DNA of 64,000 nt from positions 36,846 through 100,845 of the forward strand of contig DATMGU010000041.1 of assembly GCA_035555315.1 (NCBI GenBank). Direction: 5' to 3'. Under the pieces are notes generated by a model. It was not told the DNA's origin. It saw only the letters and a program-made list of their open reading frames with translations, and did not search any database. Of the stretch, positions 7,382-16,638 are shown piece by piece. Position 1 is the stretch's first letter. Every line of letters begins with the position of its first letter. The position numbers and the translations under genes were made by a program. This DNA is from DATMGU01 sp035555315 (lineage in GTDB: Bacteria > Pseudomonadota > Alphaproteobacteria > ATCC43930 > CGMCC-115725).

Positions 7382-8758
7382 ATGAGTTTCACCGTCGCGA
7401 TCATCGGGCGACCGAATGTCGGCAAATCCACCCTGTTCAACAGGTTGGTGAGGCAACGCCTGGCACTGGTCGACGACATGCCGGGTGTCACGAGAGACCG
7501 TCGCGAGGGAACGGCCCTGTTGGGCGATCTGGAATTCCGGGTGATCGATACCGCGGGGCTCGAGGACGTCACGGATAACAGTCTGGCGGGGCGGATGCGC
7601 AGCCAGACCGAACGGGCGATCGCGGATGCCGACGTCTCGCTGATGGTGATCGACGCGCGCACAGGTGTGACGCCGATCGACCATCATTTCGCCGAACTGC
7701 TGCGGCGCGGCGCCAAACCCGTCATCCTGGTCGCCAATAAGAGCGAGGGGCGCGTTGGCTTGGCCGGCGCCTACGAGGCTTTCGAGCTGGGTCTCGGCGA
7801 TCCGGTCGCCCTGTCGGCCGAACACGGCGAAGGGCTGGGCGATCTGTTCGATGCCTTGCTGCCCTTCGTACCGGCGATGCCGGAGCCAGTGCCGGTCGAC
7901 GAGGTGGCCGCTGCGCTCGACGCGGAGACGGAGGCCGACGACAAGCCGCTGCAATTGGCGATCGTCGGCCGGCCGAACGTCGGCAAATCGACCCTGGCCA
8001 ACAGCTTGCTGGGCGAAGATCGGCTGCTGACCGGTCCGGAGGCCGGCATCACCCGGGATTCGATCGCCATCGATTGGGATTGGCGCAGCCGTCCGGTGCG
8101 GCTGATCGATACCGCGGGCTTGCGCCGCAAGAATCGCATCGAGGAAAAGCTGGAAAAGCTGTCGGTCTCCGACACGCTGCGGGCGATCCGCTTCGCCGAG
8201 GTCGTGGTGCTGGTGCTCGATGCCACCTTGATGCTGGAGAAGCAGGATCTGACGATCGCCCGGCTGGTCGAGGATGAGGGCAGGGCGCTGGTGCTGGCGC
8301 TGAGCAAATGGGATCTCATCGAGGACAAGCCCGCCGCCCTGCAGCAGTTGAAGGATCGGCTGCAGATCTCCCTGCCGCAATTGCTGGGGATCACCTTCGT
8401 CCCGGTCTCCGGCGTCACCGGGGCCGGTCTCGACAAGCTGATGGAGGCGGTGTTCGCCACCCATGCGGTCTGGAACCGCCGGGTCGGCACGCCCAAGCTC
8501 AATCGCTGGCTGGCCGAGATCCAGGAGCGCCACCCGCCGCCGATCGTCAACGGCCGCCGGCTGCGCCTGCGCTATATGACCCAGGCGAATATCCGGCCGC
8601 CGACCTTCGCGTTGTTTTCCTCGAAGCCGGGCGATCTACCGGATGCCTATCGGCGCTACCTGGTCAACCTGCTCCGGTCGGATTTCGATCTGCCCGGCGT
8701 GCCGATCCGCGTCATGCTGCGCAAAGGCGACAATCCCTACGCCGATAAGAAGGGTTAG
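7382..8758 (+). CDS. der: Ribosome biogenesis GTPase Der (EngA)
   Basis: Tandem-G-domain GTPase needed for 50S subunit maturation, 458 aa, close to the usual length. The first G1 motif GRPNVGKST is at about residues 8-16, with DTAG and NKSE (G4). The second GRPNVGKST is at about 197-205, followed by DTAGLRRK and SKWD. A KH-like C-terminal domain ends PIRVMLRKGDNPYADKKG. It follows bamB by 97 bp, the standard proteobacterial arrangement, and its end converges on an SDR gene. Confidence 0.97.
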   Translation: MSFTVAIIGRPNVGKSTLFNRLVRQRLALVDDMPGVTRDRREGTALLGDLEFRVIDTAGLEDVTDNSLAGRMRSQTERAIADADVSLMVIDARTGVTPIDHHFAELLRRGAKPVILVANKSEGRVGLAGAYEAFELGLGDPVALSAEHGEGLGDLFDALLPFVPAMPEPVPVDEVAAALDAETEADDKPLQLAIVGRPNVGKSTLANSLLGEDRLLTGPEAGITRDSIAIDWDWRSRPVRLIDTAGLRRKNRIEEKLEKLSVSDTLRAIRFAEVVVLVLDATLMLEKQDLTIARLVEDEGRALVLALSKWDLIEDKPAALQQLKDRLQISLPQLLGITFVPVSGVTGAGLDKLMEAVFATHAVWNRRVGTPKLNRWLAEIQERHPPPIVNGRRLRLRYMTQANIRPPTFALFSSKPGDLPDAYRRYLVNLLRSDFDLPGVPIRVMLRKGDNPYADKKG

Positions 8759-8779
8759 CGCGGGACCGACGCGGGGCGA

Positions 8780-9466
8780 TCAGAGCACGAGTTCCAGAAA
8801 CCGCTCGGCCACCGCGTCCGGGCTGGGCAGGGAGCTCTCGACCAGATTGGGGAACGCCTCGCGGCGCAGTTTGGTCGGCATGGCGCCGGGGTCGATCACC
8901 GAGACCTTGATCGCCGTGCGGTTGAGTTCCGCCTGCCAGGTCTTGGCGAGCATCTCCAGCCCGGCCTTGGCGACCGCGTAGGCACCCCAATAGGCGGTCG
9001 GTACATGCCCCTGCTCGGCGGTGACGAAGATCGCCCGGCCGGCGGGGGCCTGACGCAGCAGCGGATCCATGGCGCGGATCAGGCGCCAATTTGCGGTGAG
9101 GTCGAGGTCGATGACCTGGGACCAGGTCTTCGGCTGGATATGCCCGACCGGCGAGAGGGCGCCGAGCATCGCGGCGTTGCCGATCAGGATGTCGAGCCGG
9201 CCGAAGCGCTCATACAGGGCGGCCCCCAACTGGTCGATCTTGTCGAAGTCGGTGAGGTCGAACGGCACCAGGGTCGCTTGACCGCCCGCCGCGCGCACCG
9301 CGTCGTCGACTTCCTCGAGCCCGCCGACGGTGCGGGCCACCAGGACCAGATGGGCGCCTGCGCGGGCGAACCGCCGGGCGATCGCGGCACCCAGGCCACG
9401 GGAGGCGCCGGTGACGAGGGCGATCCGGCCGTCGAGCGGGCGAGGGTTGGACGATGCATCGCTCAA
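8780..9466 (-). CDS. SDR-family oxidoreductase lacking the catalytic Ser
   Basis: Short-chain dehydrogenase/reductase, 228 aa. The cofactor motif TGASRGLG is at about residues 19-26, NAA is at the end of strand 4 (ILIGNAAML), and the active-site pair YAVAK is intact. At the position 13 residues before the Tyr, where a Ser is expected, the sequence reads VTAEQGH, giving Ala. Activity may be altered or binding-only. It overlaps the purF stop by 4 bp (9463-9466) as the last gene of radA-cvpA-purF-SDR, an arrangement common in alphaproteobacteria although its substrate is unknown. Confidence 0.88.
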   Translation of the reverse strand: MSDASSNPRPLDGRIALVTGASRGLGAAIARRFARAGAHLVLVARTVGGLEEVDDAVRAAGGQATLVPFDLTDFDKIDQLGAALYERFGRLDILIGNAAMLGALSPVGHIQPKTWSQVIDLDLTANWRLIRAMDPLLRQAPAGRAIFVTAEQGHVPTAYWGAYAVAKAGLEMLAKTWQAELNRTAIKVSVIDPGAMPTKLRREAFPNLVESSLPSPDAVAERFLELVL

Positions 9467-10938
9467 GCGTCGACACCCAGGGCGGTTTCAGGGATGAAGG
9501 AGGGATCGACCGATGCCTTGCCCTGCTCGAAATCGCTGAGTGGGATGGGGTAATCGCCGGTGAAGCACGCGTCGCAGAATTGCGGGTTCGCCGCGTCGCG
9601 TCCGGGTTCGCCGACCGCGCGATACAACCCGTCCAGCGAAATGAAGGATAGGCTATCGGCGCCGATGAACTTCGCCATGCCCTCCACATCGAACCGTGCC
9701 GCCAGCAGCTTTTCCCGCTCCGGCGTCGCGATGCCGTAGAAGCAGGCGTTCTGGGTGGGGGGGCTGGAGATGCGCATATGCACCTCCTTGGCGCCGGCGC
9801 TACGCACCATCTCGACGATCTTGGTCGAGGTGGTGCCCCGGACGATCGAATCATCGACCAGGATGACCCGTTTACCCTGCAGGAAGTGCCGGTTGGCGTT
9901 GTGCTTCAGCTTGACGCCCAGATGGCGGATCTGATCGGTCGGCTCGATGAAGGTACGGCCGACATAATGGTTGCGGATGATCCCGAGCTCGAACGGCAAG
10001 CCGCTTTCGGCGGCGTAGCCCAGAGCCGCGGGCACGCCGGAATCCGGTACGGGAATGATGGTGTCCGCTTCGACCGGATATTCCCGCGCCAGCTCCATGC
10101 CGATGCGCTTGCGCACTTCGTAGACGCTGCTGCCTTCGACCATGCTGTCGGGCCGTGCGAAATAGATGTACTCGAACACGCAGAAGCGGCGTGGCCTCGT
10201 GCCGAACGGCCGTCGGCTGTGGACGCCCTCGCGGTCGATGGTGACGAGTTCGCCCGGTTCGATATCGCGCACGAAATCCGCGCCGATGATATCGAGCGCG
10301 CAGGTTTCCGAGGCGAGGATCCAGGCATCGCCCAATTTCCCCAGGACCAGCGGCCGCACGCCCAACGGGTCGCGCACGCCGATGATGCCGTGCTCGGACA
10401 TGGCCACCAGCGAATAGGCCCCCTCGACCTGACGCAACGCATCGACCATGCGCTCCTCGACCGAGCGGCGCAGGCTGGTCGCGATCAGGTGGTTGATGAC
10501 TTCGGTATCGCTGCTCGACTGGAACAGGCTGCCGCGGCGCACCAGCATGCTGCGCAACTGAAAGGAATTGGTGAGGTTGCCGTTATGGCAGATCGCGAAG
10601 CCGCCGAATTCGAAATCGCCGGACAGCGGCTGGATGTTGCGGATCGCGACCTCGCCGGTCGTGGCGTAGCGGTTGTGACCGATCGACGACCGTCCGGGCA
10701 ACCGGGCGATGACCTCCTTGGAGCTGAAATTCTCGCCGACCGTACCGAGGCCCCGATGCGCGTGGAAGATCTTGCCGTCGAATGAGACGATGCCGGCGGC
10801 CTCCTGGCCGCGGTGCTGCAGCGCGTGCAGCCCGAGCGCCACCAGCGCCGCCGATTCGACATGGCCGAAGACGCCGAAGACGCCGCATTCTTCCTTGAAG
10901 TGGTCGTCGTCTTCAAAGGGATTGGTGGTTGGCATCAT
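9463..10938 (-). CDS. purF: Amidophosphoribosyltransferase PurF
   Basis: First committed enzyme of purine synthesis (PRPP + glutamine to 5-phosphoribosylamine), cytoplasmic, 491 aa. A short propeptide precedes the N-terminal nucleophile Cys18 in FKEECGVFG. The class-II glutaminase domain includes HRGQEAAGI and GHNRYATTG, and the phosphoribosyltransferase domain carries the PRPP loop VILVDDSIVRGTTS. The start at 10938 has GAGG 8 nt upstream; the longer frame to 11268 runs antiparallel through cvpA and is not coding. It follows cvpA by 14 bp. Confidence 0.96.
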   Translation of the reverse strand: MMPTTNPFEDDDHFKEECGVFGVFGHVESAALVALGLHALQHRGQEAAGIVSFDGKIFHAHRGLGTVGENFSSKEVIARLPGRSSIGHNRYATTGEVAIRNIQPLSGDFEFGGFAICHNGNLTNSFQLRSMLVRRGSLFQSSSDTEVINHLIATSLRRSVEERMVDALRQVEGAYSLVAMSEHGIIGVRDPLGVRPLVLGKLGDAWILASETCALDIIGADFVRDIEPGELVTIDREGVHSRRPFGTRPRRFCVFEYIYFARPDSMVEGSSVYEVRKRIGMELAREYPVEADTIIPVPDSGVPAALGYAAESGLPFELGIIRNHYVGRTFIEPTDQIRHLGVKLKHNANRHFLQGKRVILVDDSIVRGTTSTKIVEMVRSAGAKEVHMRISSPPTQNACFYGIATPEREKLLAARFDVEGMAKFIGADSLSFISLDGLYRAVGEPGRDAANPQFCDACFTGDYPIPLSDFEQGKASVDPSFIPETALGVDA

Positions 10939-10952
10939 GATGCTTGCCTCGA

Positions 10953-11609
10953 CTATTGGACGCTTTGAAACGCCCGATCCAGTGCTTTGCGGTCCTCGGG
11001 CTTGTAGGCACCAGGCGGCGGCGGGTCCGCCGGCCTGGGCTGCGGCGTCGAGAGTGTTTCGATCGCGCGTTTGACGTTCTGCGCCGATGTCGCCCGCTCC
11101 CGCGCGGCGGCGGCGGCCGAGGCCGCTTCGTCGCGTTGTTGCTGGGGAATGAAGGCTTTCAGCTGGTCGGCCCCCGCGGCCAGCAACGGCAGGCTGCGCG
11201 CTTCGGTCATCCATTGCGGGCGATCTTGCGGTGTCAGGAAATAGGTGGCTGCCAGATAGCCGAGGCAAACCAGCACGACCCCGCGGGCGACGCCGAACAG
11301 CAGGCCGAGGCCGCGATCCAGCGCGCTCAGACCGGAATTGCGGACCTGGGTTGCAACCGTCGCGGTCGCGATCGACAGCACGATCAGGCTGATGACGAAC
11401 AAGCCGATGCCGGTCACCAGCGGTGCGAAGATCGGCGAGGGGACGATCCGCTGCACATAGGGCAGCACCGGATAGTACCCATAGATCGTCGCGATCGCGG
11501 CGCCGGCCCAGGCGGCGATCGACAACGCCTCGCGGACAAAGCCGCGCACGAAGGCGAACAGGCCGGAAATCGCGATGATCGCGACGACGACGATATCGAG
11601 AGTATTCAT
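10953..11609 (-). CDS. cvpA: CvpA family membrane protein
   Basis: Inner-membrane protein of the CvpA family (named for colicin V production; linked to envelope stress tolerance), 218 aa. Four hydrophobic segments lie within residues 1-130 (DIVVVAIIAISGLFAFVRGF, then IFAPLVTGIGLFVISLIVL, and GVVLVCLGYLAATYF). A charged, alanine-rich cytoplasmic tail ends in a proline-rich stretch (PRPADPPPPGAY). The adjacency cvpA-purF is classic in proteobacteria. The molecular function remains unclear. Confidence 0.9.
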   Translation of the reverse strand: MNTLDIVVVAIIAISGLFAFVRGFVREALSIAAWAGAAIATIYGYYPVLPYVQRIVPSPIFAPLVTGIGLFVISLIVLSIATATVATQVRNSGLSALDRGLGLLFGVARGVVLVCLGYLAATYFLTPQDRPQWMTEARSLPLLAAGADQLKAFIPQQQRDEAASAAAAARERATSAQNVKRAIETLSTPQPRPADPPPPGAYKPEDRKALDRAFQSVQ

Positions 11610-11619
11610 CGTTTCGCCC

Positions 11620-13053
<1,434 letters not shown>

Positions 13054-13154
13054 GGCAGTGATGCGCCCTTTAGCCCAGAAGAGGAAAAACTGCCGTCGCC
13101 TCCATGCCGATTTTCTTCAGCATGCGGCCAGGTCGTTGTGCCACGAACCCAAGA

Positions 13155-13203
13155 GCAATGCTAGCGGAGCGCGCTTGCAAAGGACGCAATGCTAGCATAT
13201 TAT
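13155..13203 (+). promoter_or_regulatory. hicAB promoter with twin candidate HicB operator sites
   Basis: The -35 TTGCAA (13175-13180), a 17-bp spacer and the -10 TATTAT (13198-13203) form a strong sigma70-type promoter. The -10 ends 6 nt before the hicA ATG, so transcription should begin at or within a base of that ATG (leaderless). The 11-mer GCAATGCTAGC occurs at 13155-13165 (upstream of -35) and at 13186-13196 (inside the spacer), 31 bp apart, three DNA turns on one face. These are good candidates for sites of the HicB antitoxin, which usually represses its own operon. Confidence 0.65.
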
Positions 13204-13209
13204 GCTTGC

Positions 13210-13464
13210 ATGAACGGCAAGCAAATGAAAGTCCTGGCGGCCGTTTTCAAAGAGCCGACAGAGGCTAATATCGAGTGGGCAGCCATTGAATCCCTGTTGA
13301 TCGCCGTCGGCTGCGAGGTCATCGAAGGCAAGGGATCACGCGTTCGCTTCGATTGTCGTGGCGTCATGGCGAGCTTTCATCGACCGCATCCGGTCAAGGA
13401 GGCGAAACGCTATCAAGTCCGGGATGCGCGGGAATTCTTGAGCAAAATAGGAGTACGGCCATGA
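13210..13464 (+). CDS. hicA: HicA-type mRNA interferase toxin
   Basis: Small toxin of a HicAB module, 84 aa, predicted to cleave mRNA and halt growth. The sequence MNGKQMKVLAAVF, then IEWAAIESLLIAVGCEVIEG, GSRVRF and SFHRPHP (His57 probably catalytic) matches the HicA double-stranded-RNA-binding-like fold of the longer 'MNxKHRKTL' subgroup. The start is placed at 13210; an in-frame ATG at 13189 lies upstream of the predicted transcription start and inside the promoter. No Shine-Dalgarno is present, consistent with leaderless translation. It overlaps hicB by 4 bp. Confidence 0.87.
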   Translation: MNGKQMKVLAAVFKEPTEANIEWAAIESLLIAVGCEVIEGKGSRVRFDCRGVMASFHRPHPVKEAKRYQVRDAREFLSKIGVRP

Positions 13465-13838
13465 ACAAGTTGAGTTACGGAGGGTTTATGGCCCGTGTCG
13501 AATTCGACGCCGAAGACGGCTTGTTCGTCGGCCGTATCGCCGGAATCAATGATGTCGTGGGCTTTCATGCCGATACCGTGGCGAGCTTGATCGAGACGTT
13601 CCACGAAGCCGTCGATGATTATGTCATGACGTGCGAACGGCTTGGGAGAGAAGCTCAGAAGCCGTACTCAGGAAAGCTGATGTTTCGGGTCGCACCCGAA
13701 ACTCACGCGACGGCGGCACTTGCCGCCGAGATGGCGGGCAAGAGCCTCAACCAATGGGGTGAGGAGGCTCTGCGCCGTCAGGCCGAACAAGATTTGGCAT
13801 CGATCTACCCCTCTCCGCCCGGCGGAGAGGTTGGGTGA
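13461..13838 (+). CDS. hicB: HicB-type antitoxin with ribbon-helix-helix domain
   Basis: Antitoxin of the HicAB module, 125 aa. An N-terminal HicB-like RNase-H-fold partner domain (YGGFMARVEFDAEDGLFVGRI, then ETFHEAVDDYV) is followed by a C-terminal DNA-binding ribbon-helix-helix domain (FRVAPETHATAALAAEMAG through EEALRRQ). The ATG at 13461 overlaps the toxin stop. The last residues (YPSPPGGEVG) are encoded by a palindromic intergenic repeat, so the original C-terminus was probably shorter. It ends 15 bp from the convergent mlaF stop. Confidence 0.87.
   Translation: MNKLSYGGFMARVEFDAEDGLFVGRIAGINDVVGFHADTVASLIETFHEAVDDYVMTCERLGREAQKPYSGKLMFRVAPETHATAALAAEMAGKSLNQWGEEALRRQAEQDLASIYPSPPGGEVG
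13807..13838. repeat. Palindromic intergenic-type repeat inside the hicB end
   Basis: CCCTCTCCGCCCGGCGGAGAGGTTGG-type sequence: a CTCTCCGCC/GGCGGAGAG hairpin followed by GTTGGGTGAGG. It belongs to the same class as 4338-4387 and lies where hicB and mlaF converge. It may act as a bidirectional terminator and supplies the last codons of hicB. Confidence 0.55.
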
Positions 13839-13853
13839 GGTACCAACCGTCGA

Positions 13854-14657
13854 TTACGCCCGCCGAACCTCCATCCGGATCGGGCCCGATGCCCGGCCGT
13901 GGATGAACTGGTCGACATAGTCGTTGCCGGAGTGATCGATCTGCGCCGTCGGGCCGGACCAGATGATCTTGCCCTGGTAGAGCATCGCGATCCGGTTGGC
14001 GATCTTGCGTGCGCTCGCCATGTCGTGGGTGATCGATAGGGTGGTGGCGCCCAGCCGCTTCACGCAATCGACGATCAACTCGTTGATGATGTCGCTCATG
14101 ATCGGATCGAGACCGGTCGTCGGCTCGTCGAAGAAGATGATTTCCGGCTCGGCGACGATGGCCCGGGCCAAGGCCACGCGCTTTTGCATGCCGCCGGACA
14201 ATTCCGCCGGGTTCAGCGCGCCGACATCCTCGCTCAGGCCGACCGAGGCGAGGGCGGCGAAGGCACGCTTGCGCGCGGTGTCGCGGTCGACGTTGCGCCC
14301 CTGGATCAGACCGAACGCGACGTTTTCCCAAACCGCCAAGCTGTCGAACAGGGCACCGCCCTGAAACAGCATGCCGAACTTGGTCATCAACTCGTCGCGG
14401 GCGCCAGCGCCGAGGCCGACGGTCTCCTCGCCGTCGATCTTGATCGATCCGGCATCGGGGCGCACCAGTCCCAGGATGCATTTCAGCAGCACCGACTTGC
14501 CGCTGCCCGACCCCCCGATGACGACCAGGCTCTCGCCCCGTTCGATATCGAGGTCCACGCCGCGCAGCACGCGATTCGGACCGAAGGATTTGACCAGGCC
14601 GCGGATGGAGATCTTCGGCGTCGCCGTCTCGGGTTTGGGGGGCATGGACGTGGTCAT
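13854..14657 (-). CDS. mlaF: Lipid-asymmetry ABC transporter ATPase MlaF
   Basis: Cytoplasmic ATPase of the Mla phospholipid transport system, which maintains outer-membrane asymmetry, 267 aa. It has Walker A GGSGSGKS at about residues 48-55, a Q-loop (LFQGGALFDSL, typical of MlaF), the signature LSGGMQKR, Walker B IIFFDEPTTGLDP and the H-loop SITHDM. The start overlaps the mlaE stop by 4 bp. No mlaD/mlaC gene follows; the convergent hicAB module occupies that place. Confidence 0.93.
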   Translation of the reverse strand: MTTSMPPKPETATPKISIRGLVKSFGPNRVLRGVDLDIERGESLVVIGGSGSGKSVLLKCILGLVRPDAGSIKIDGEETVGLGAGARDELMTKFGMLFQGGALFDSLAVWENVAFGLIQGRNVDRDTARKRAFAALASVGLSEDVGALNPAELSGGMQKRVALARAIVAEPEIIFFDEPTTGLDPIMSDIINELIVDCVKRLGATTLSITHDMASARKIANRIAMLYQGKIIWSGPTAQIDHSGNDYVDQFIHGRASGPIRMEVRRA

Positions 14658-15427
14658 GAGAACACGAGCGCGGTGATGAGGTAATCGGTCAGCAGGATCA
14701 GGACCGAGGCGCTGACCACGGCATTCGTCGTGGCCGAGCCGACGCCCTGCGCGCCGCCCCGCGAATGATAGCCGTGGTAGCAGCCCATCAGCGTCACGAC
14801 GAAGCCGAACATGCCTGCCTTCACCAGGCCGGAAACCACATCCATGGTTTTCAGATAGCTGATGGTCAGTGCCAGATAACCGGAAGGGTTGAAGCCCAGC
14901 TTGTAGGTGCTGACCAGAAAGCCGCCGAACACGCCGATCACATCGGCGATCAGCACCAGGAGCGGCAGGGTGACCAGCCCGGCGAGCACCCTTGGCACCA
15001 CCAGATACTTGAAGGGATTGGTCGAGAGCGTGCTGAGGGCGTCGATCTGGTCGGTGACGCGCATCGTGCCGATCTCGGCCGCGACCGCGGCGCCGATCCG
15101 GCCGGCCAGCATCAGACCGGCGATCACCGGCCCCAATTCGCGGGTCATCGACAGCAGCACCACGCTCGGCACCGCGCTGGAGGCGACGTAGCTCGGAAAC
15201 CCGGAGAAGGTTTGCAGCGCCAGGACCATGCCGGTGAACACCGCGGTCATGCCGACCACCGGCAGCGAGAAATATCCGACATCGACCAGCTGCCGCAGCA
15301 AGGCACGACCGTAGAAAGGTGGCCGAACGACATGCGACAGGGCCGTCCCGGTGAACAGGCTCAACCGGCCGACGCTATCGATGAACGCGATGAAGACGCG
15401 GCCGACCGAGGCAAACAGAGGCAACAT
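14654..15427 (-). CDS. mlaE: Lipid-asymmetry ABC transporter permease MlaE
   Basis: Inner-membrane permease of the Mla lipid transport system, 257 aa. About five to six hydrophobic segments are visible. The MlaE family hallmark follows the first third (VPSVVLLSMTRELGPVIAGL, then GRIGAAVAAEIGTMRVTDQ), with DVIGVFGGFLVS further on. It is translationally coupled to mlaF and is 38 bp downstream of alr. Confidence 0.95.
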   Translation of the reverse strand: MLPLFASVGRVFIAFIDSVGRLSLFTGTALSHVVRPPFYGRALLRQLVDVGYFSLPVVGMTAVFTGMVLALQTFSGFPSYVASSAVPSVVLLSMTRELGPVIAGLMLAGRIGAAVAAEIGTMRVTDQIDALSTLSTNPFKYLVVPRVLAGLVTLPLLVLIADVIGVFGGFLVSTYKLGFNPSGYLALTISYLKTMDVVSGLVKAGMFGFVVTLMGCYHGYHSRGGAQGVGSATTNAVVSASVLILLTDYLITALVFS

Positions 15428-15465
15428 TCAGGTGGGCGCTTTCCCGTAATTCGGCGCGTGGGCAG

Positions 15466-16638
15466 TCAAGTTGAAGCCGGCCGGCTCGGTATAGGCAAAT
15501 CGGCCGGTGCGTAGACCCGGTGCAAGCGGCGGCCGAGCCGGGTCAGAACTTCGTAGCCGATCGTACCGGCATCCTGGGCAAGATCATCAGCAGTATAGTG
15601 TCTGCTCAGCAACTCGATCCACCCGCCGGGTCGCGCATCGGCGGGCGGCAGCGCCGTGACATCGATCGTGATGAGATCCATCGAGACACGACCGATGATC
15701 GGAACCTCCCGATCTCCAACGAATGCCCGGCCCCGACCGCTGGCAGCGCGCAGGAATCCGTCAGCGTACCCGACTCCGACCGTTGCGACACGGCATGTCC
15801 GGCCCGCTGAGAAGGTCGCACCATAGCCAACGTGCCGGCCAGCGTCAATCTCCTGGACCTGGACAATTTTTGCTTTCAAACCAATGACTTGCGACATCGG
15901 GTTAAGACTGGAAGGCGTTGGGTTGATGCCGTAGAGGGCGCAGCCCGGCCGGACCATGTCGTGGTGGAACGCCGGACCGAGAAAGATGCCCGACGACGCG
16001 GCAAGGCTGAGCGGCGCCGGCGGCAGCCGCCGCGCTCGCTCCCGCAGCTCTTCCGCCTGCCGCCGGTTCAGCGGATGGGTCGGATCATCGGCACAGGCGA
16101 GATGGCTCATCACCGCGATCAGCGGGACCCGGGCAAGCAAATCCGGGTCGGCCGCGAGCCGTGCCATCTCGACGGCCGGCAGTCCCAGGCGGGACATGCC
16201 GGTGTCGAGCTGCAGGATCGCCGGACGGCCCGGATTGACCTCCGACCAGTGGGACACCTGACCCAGATCGTTCAGCACCGGCAGCAGCCCATGGGCGGCG
16301 ATGTCCGCCGCGGTGCCAGGGATGACGCCGCCGAGCACCGCGACCTCCGCCGTCGAGCCCAGCCTATCGAAGGCCTGCCGAAGCTCGATGCCCTCGTCGA
16401 TGGTCGCCACGAAGAAGCGGCGGCAGCCGGCGGCGGCGAGGGCGGGGGCGACGGTCGTGACACCCAGCCCATAGGCATCGGCCTTCACCACCGCGGTGGT
16501 GAGGACGGCCGGACCGACCCGGTCGGCGAGAAGGCGCCAATTCCGGACGATCGCCTGCAGATCGATGGTGAGGACCCCGGTCACCCGCGCCGGCACCCCT
16601 GCCAGCGGGTCGGAAAACAGCGGGTCAGAAATGCGCAT
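15466..16638 (-). CDS. alr: Alanine racemase
   Basis: PLP enzyme converting L- to D-alanine for peptidoglycan, 390 aa. The PLP lysine is Lys52 in TAVVKADAYGLG. The C-terminal domain has the pair HVGYGATFSAGR (catalytic Tyr region) and a substrate/dimer segment GRVSMDLITIDVT. The start at 16638 overlaps the end of dnaB by 14 bp, showing tight coupling. A dnaB-alr order is frequent in alphaproteobacteria. The isoform (alr or dadX) cannot be separated by sequence alone; the context suggests the biosynthetic enzyme. Confidence 0.94.
   Translation of the reverse strand: MRISDPLFSDPLAGVPARVTGVLTIDLQAIVRNWRLLADRVGPAVLTTAVVKADAYGLGVTTVAPALAAAGCRRFFVATIDEGIELRQAFDRLGSTAEVAVLGGVIPGTAADIAAHGLLPVLNDLGQVSHWSEVNPGRPAILQLDTGMSRLGLPAVEMARLAADPDLLARVPLIAVMSHLACADDPTHPLNRRQAEELRERARRLPPAPLSLAASSGIFLGPAFHHDMVRPGCALYGINPTPSSLNPMSQVIGLKAKIVQVQEIDAGRHVGYGATFSAGRTCRVATVGVGYADGFLRAASGRGRAFVGDREVPIIGRVSMDLITIDVTALPPADARPGGWIELLSRHYTADDLAQDAGTIGYEVLTRLGRRLHRVYAPADLPIPSRPAST

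Noticed and set aside
10939..11268. N-terminal extension of purF
   Set aside because: It overlaps cvpA in another frame; PurF similarity begins at MMPTTNPF.
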